This document shows, piece after piece, positions 63,543 to 64,000 of a stretch of 64,000 nucleotides of DNA; the first letter of the stretch is position 1, and each line of letters begins with the position of its first letter. Made by a program: the position numbers and the translations under genes. Origin of the DNA: Cupriavidus sp. P-10 (lineage in GTDB: Bacteria; Pseudomonadota; Gammaproteobacteria; Burkholderiales; Burkholderiaceae); the NCBI RefSeq assembly GCF_003402535.2, contig NZ_AP025170.1, positions 3,038,001 through 3,102,000 on the forward strand, written 5' to 3'. The notes under the pieces were generated by a model that did no database searches, was not told the DNA's origin, and worked only from the letters and a program-made list of their open reading frames with translations.

Positions 63543-64000
63543 TTACTTCCCGGCGCCCGCCGCCGGATAGATCTGCTGCCAGTCCTGCTTCATGCTGACC
63601 ACCGTCCAGCCCCTCGCCTGCGCCGCGTCGAGCGCCTTGTCCAGCTTGCCGACCTTGGACTGGCGGTCGTAGGCGAACTCGCGCTCGGCGTCGTCATGGC
63701 GCACCAGCACCGCCATGCGCGGGCCGTCGCCGCCGGTGGTGTACTCGAGCATCTGCAGGTCGCCGTCGGAATTGCCGACAGCGAGGATTGGCCGGCGGCC
63801 GATATGGCGGTAGATGCCGACCGGCTTGCCGGGGCCGTCATCGATAAAGTCGAGTTTGGGATCGCGCATCAGCATGGGCTTGCCGTCGCGCACCATGTAG
63901 CGCACCGCCTGGGACGACCCGATTACCTGCTCGGGCGGGATGCCGTAGATCTGCTGGCTCCACGGCCGCATGAAATCGATGGTGCCGCCGGACACGATGT
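63543..64000 (-). CDS. HAD-family phosphatase-like protein (5' end beyond window)
   Basis: The visible 152 residues or so are the C-terminal part of a haloacid dehalogenase-like protein: V-S-G-G-T (motif II) at the window edge, and G-N-S-D-G-D (motif IV, metal-binding aspartates) near the middle. The frame stays open to base 64000, so the gene continues outside. It ends 37 bases before the sulfatase start and shares its strand. Confidence 0.8.
   Translation of the reverse strand, partial: IVSGGTIDFMRPWSQQIYGIPPEQVIGSSQAVRYMVRDGKPMLMRDPKLDFIDDGPGKPVGIYRHIGRRPILAVGNSDGDLQMLEYTTGGDGPRMAVLVRHDDAEREFAYDRQSKVGKLDKALDAAQARGWTVVSMKQDWQQIYPAAGAGK

Overview
The window reads as a piece of the main chromosome of a high-GC betaproteobacterium of the Burkholderiaceae, most likely Cupriavidus/Ralstonia. 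The grounds are the very high GC content, the gene families (OmlA/BamE next to fur, a lysine/alanine-rich histone H1-like protein, the YqiA-UbiC-SDR cluster, the AroQ-AccB-AccC-PrmA-zinc ribbon cluster) and the protein sequences. This is inference from recognition, not a database search. I count 57 protein genes, one of them (HAD-family) cut by the right edge. I found no rRNA, tRNA, CRISPR array, insertion sequence or prophage.

Layout. 0.07-6.7 kb: leuS-lptE-holA (minus), dapB, and bamE divergent from fur. 6.8-15.2 kb: a LysR-type regulator, a flavin reductase-like protein, tkt-gapA (minus), a VOC protein overlapping rsmE, a YidB-family protein, and a secreted barnase-type RNase translationally coupled to a barstar-family inhibitor. 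15.5-20.5 kb: maeB (minus), divergent from thiL-pgpA-pncC. 20.5-24 kb: pyrF, an EamA transporter and corA with a long leader. 24-28.9 kb: a minus-strand cluster rnb-tonB-aroE-mtgA. 29.1-32.5 kb: mpl-yqiA-ubiC-fabG on the minus strand, partly overlapping. 32.7-41.9 kb: plus-strand genes including a TlpA thioredoxin, aroQ-accB-accC-prmA, a zinc-ribbon/DUF3426 membrane protein, tpx, a PfkB kinase and a glycine-zipper lipoprotein.

42-52.3 kb is more accessory: a histone H1-like gene followed by a run of hairpins, a 1.65 kb gene-poor stretch of odd composition, a DUF2147 protein, a Fur-box-preceded siderophore receptor, a LysR/tautomerase pair, an aldo/keto reductase, two lipoproteins, rdgC and a thioesterase. 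52.4-64 kb is dominated by a tightly overlapping minus-strand operon: fused membrane/spermidine synthase-like protein, MoxR ATPase, DUF58, DUF4381, two von Willebrand proteins (BatA, BatB-TPR) and BatD. Upstream of it lie a lipoprotein sulfatase and a HAD phosphatase-like protein.

Most of the window is ordinary core metabolism. The items I would look at first are: (1) a perfect palindrome inside the probable maeB promoter; (2) a 25-codon leader ORF with its own ribosome binding site plus a strong hairpin in the corA leader; (3) six consecutive inverted repeats behind the histone-like gene; (4) the gene-poor stretch beside it with one possible 50-residue ORF; (5) the MoxR/Bat operon headed by an aminopropyltransferase-like protein that lacks the usual catalytic aspartate motif; and (6) the RNase/barstar pair whose inhibitor carries a long extra N-terminal region.
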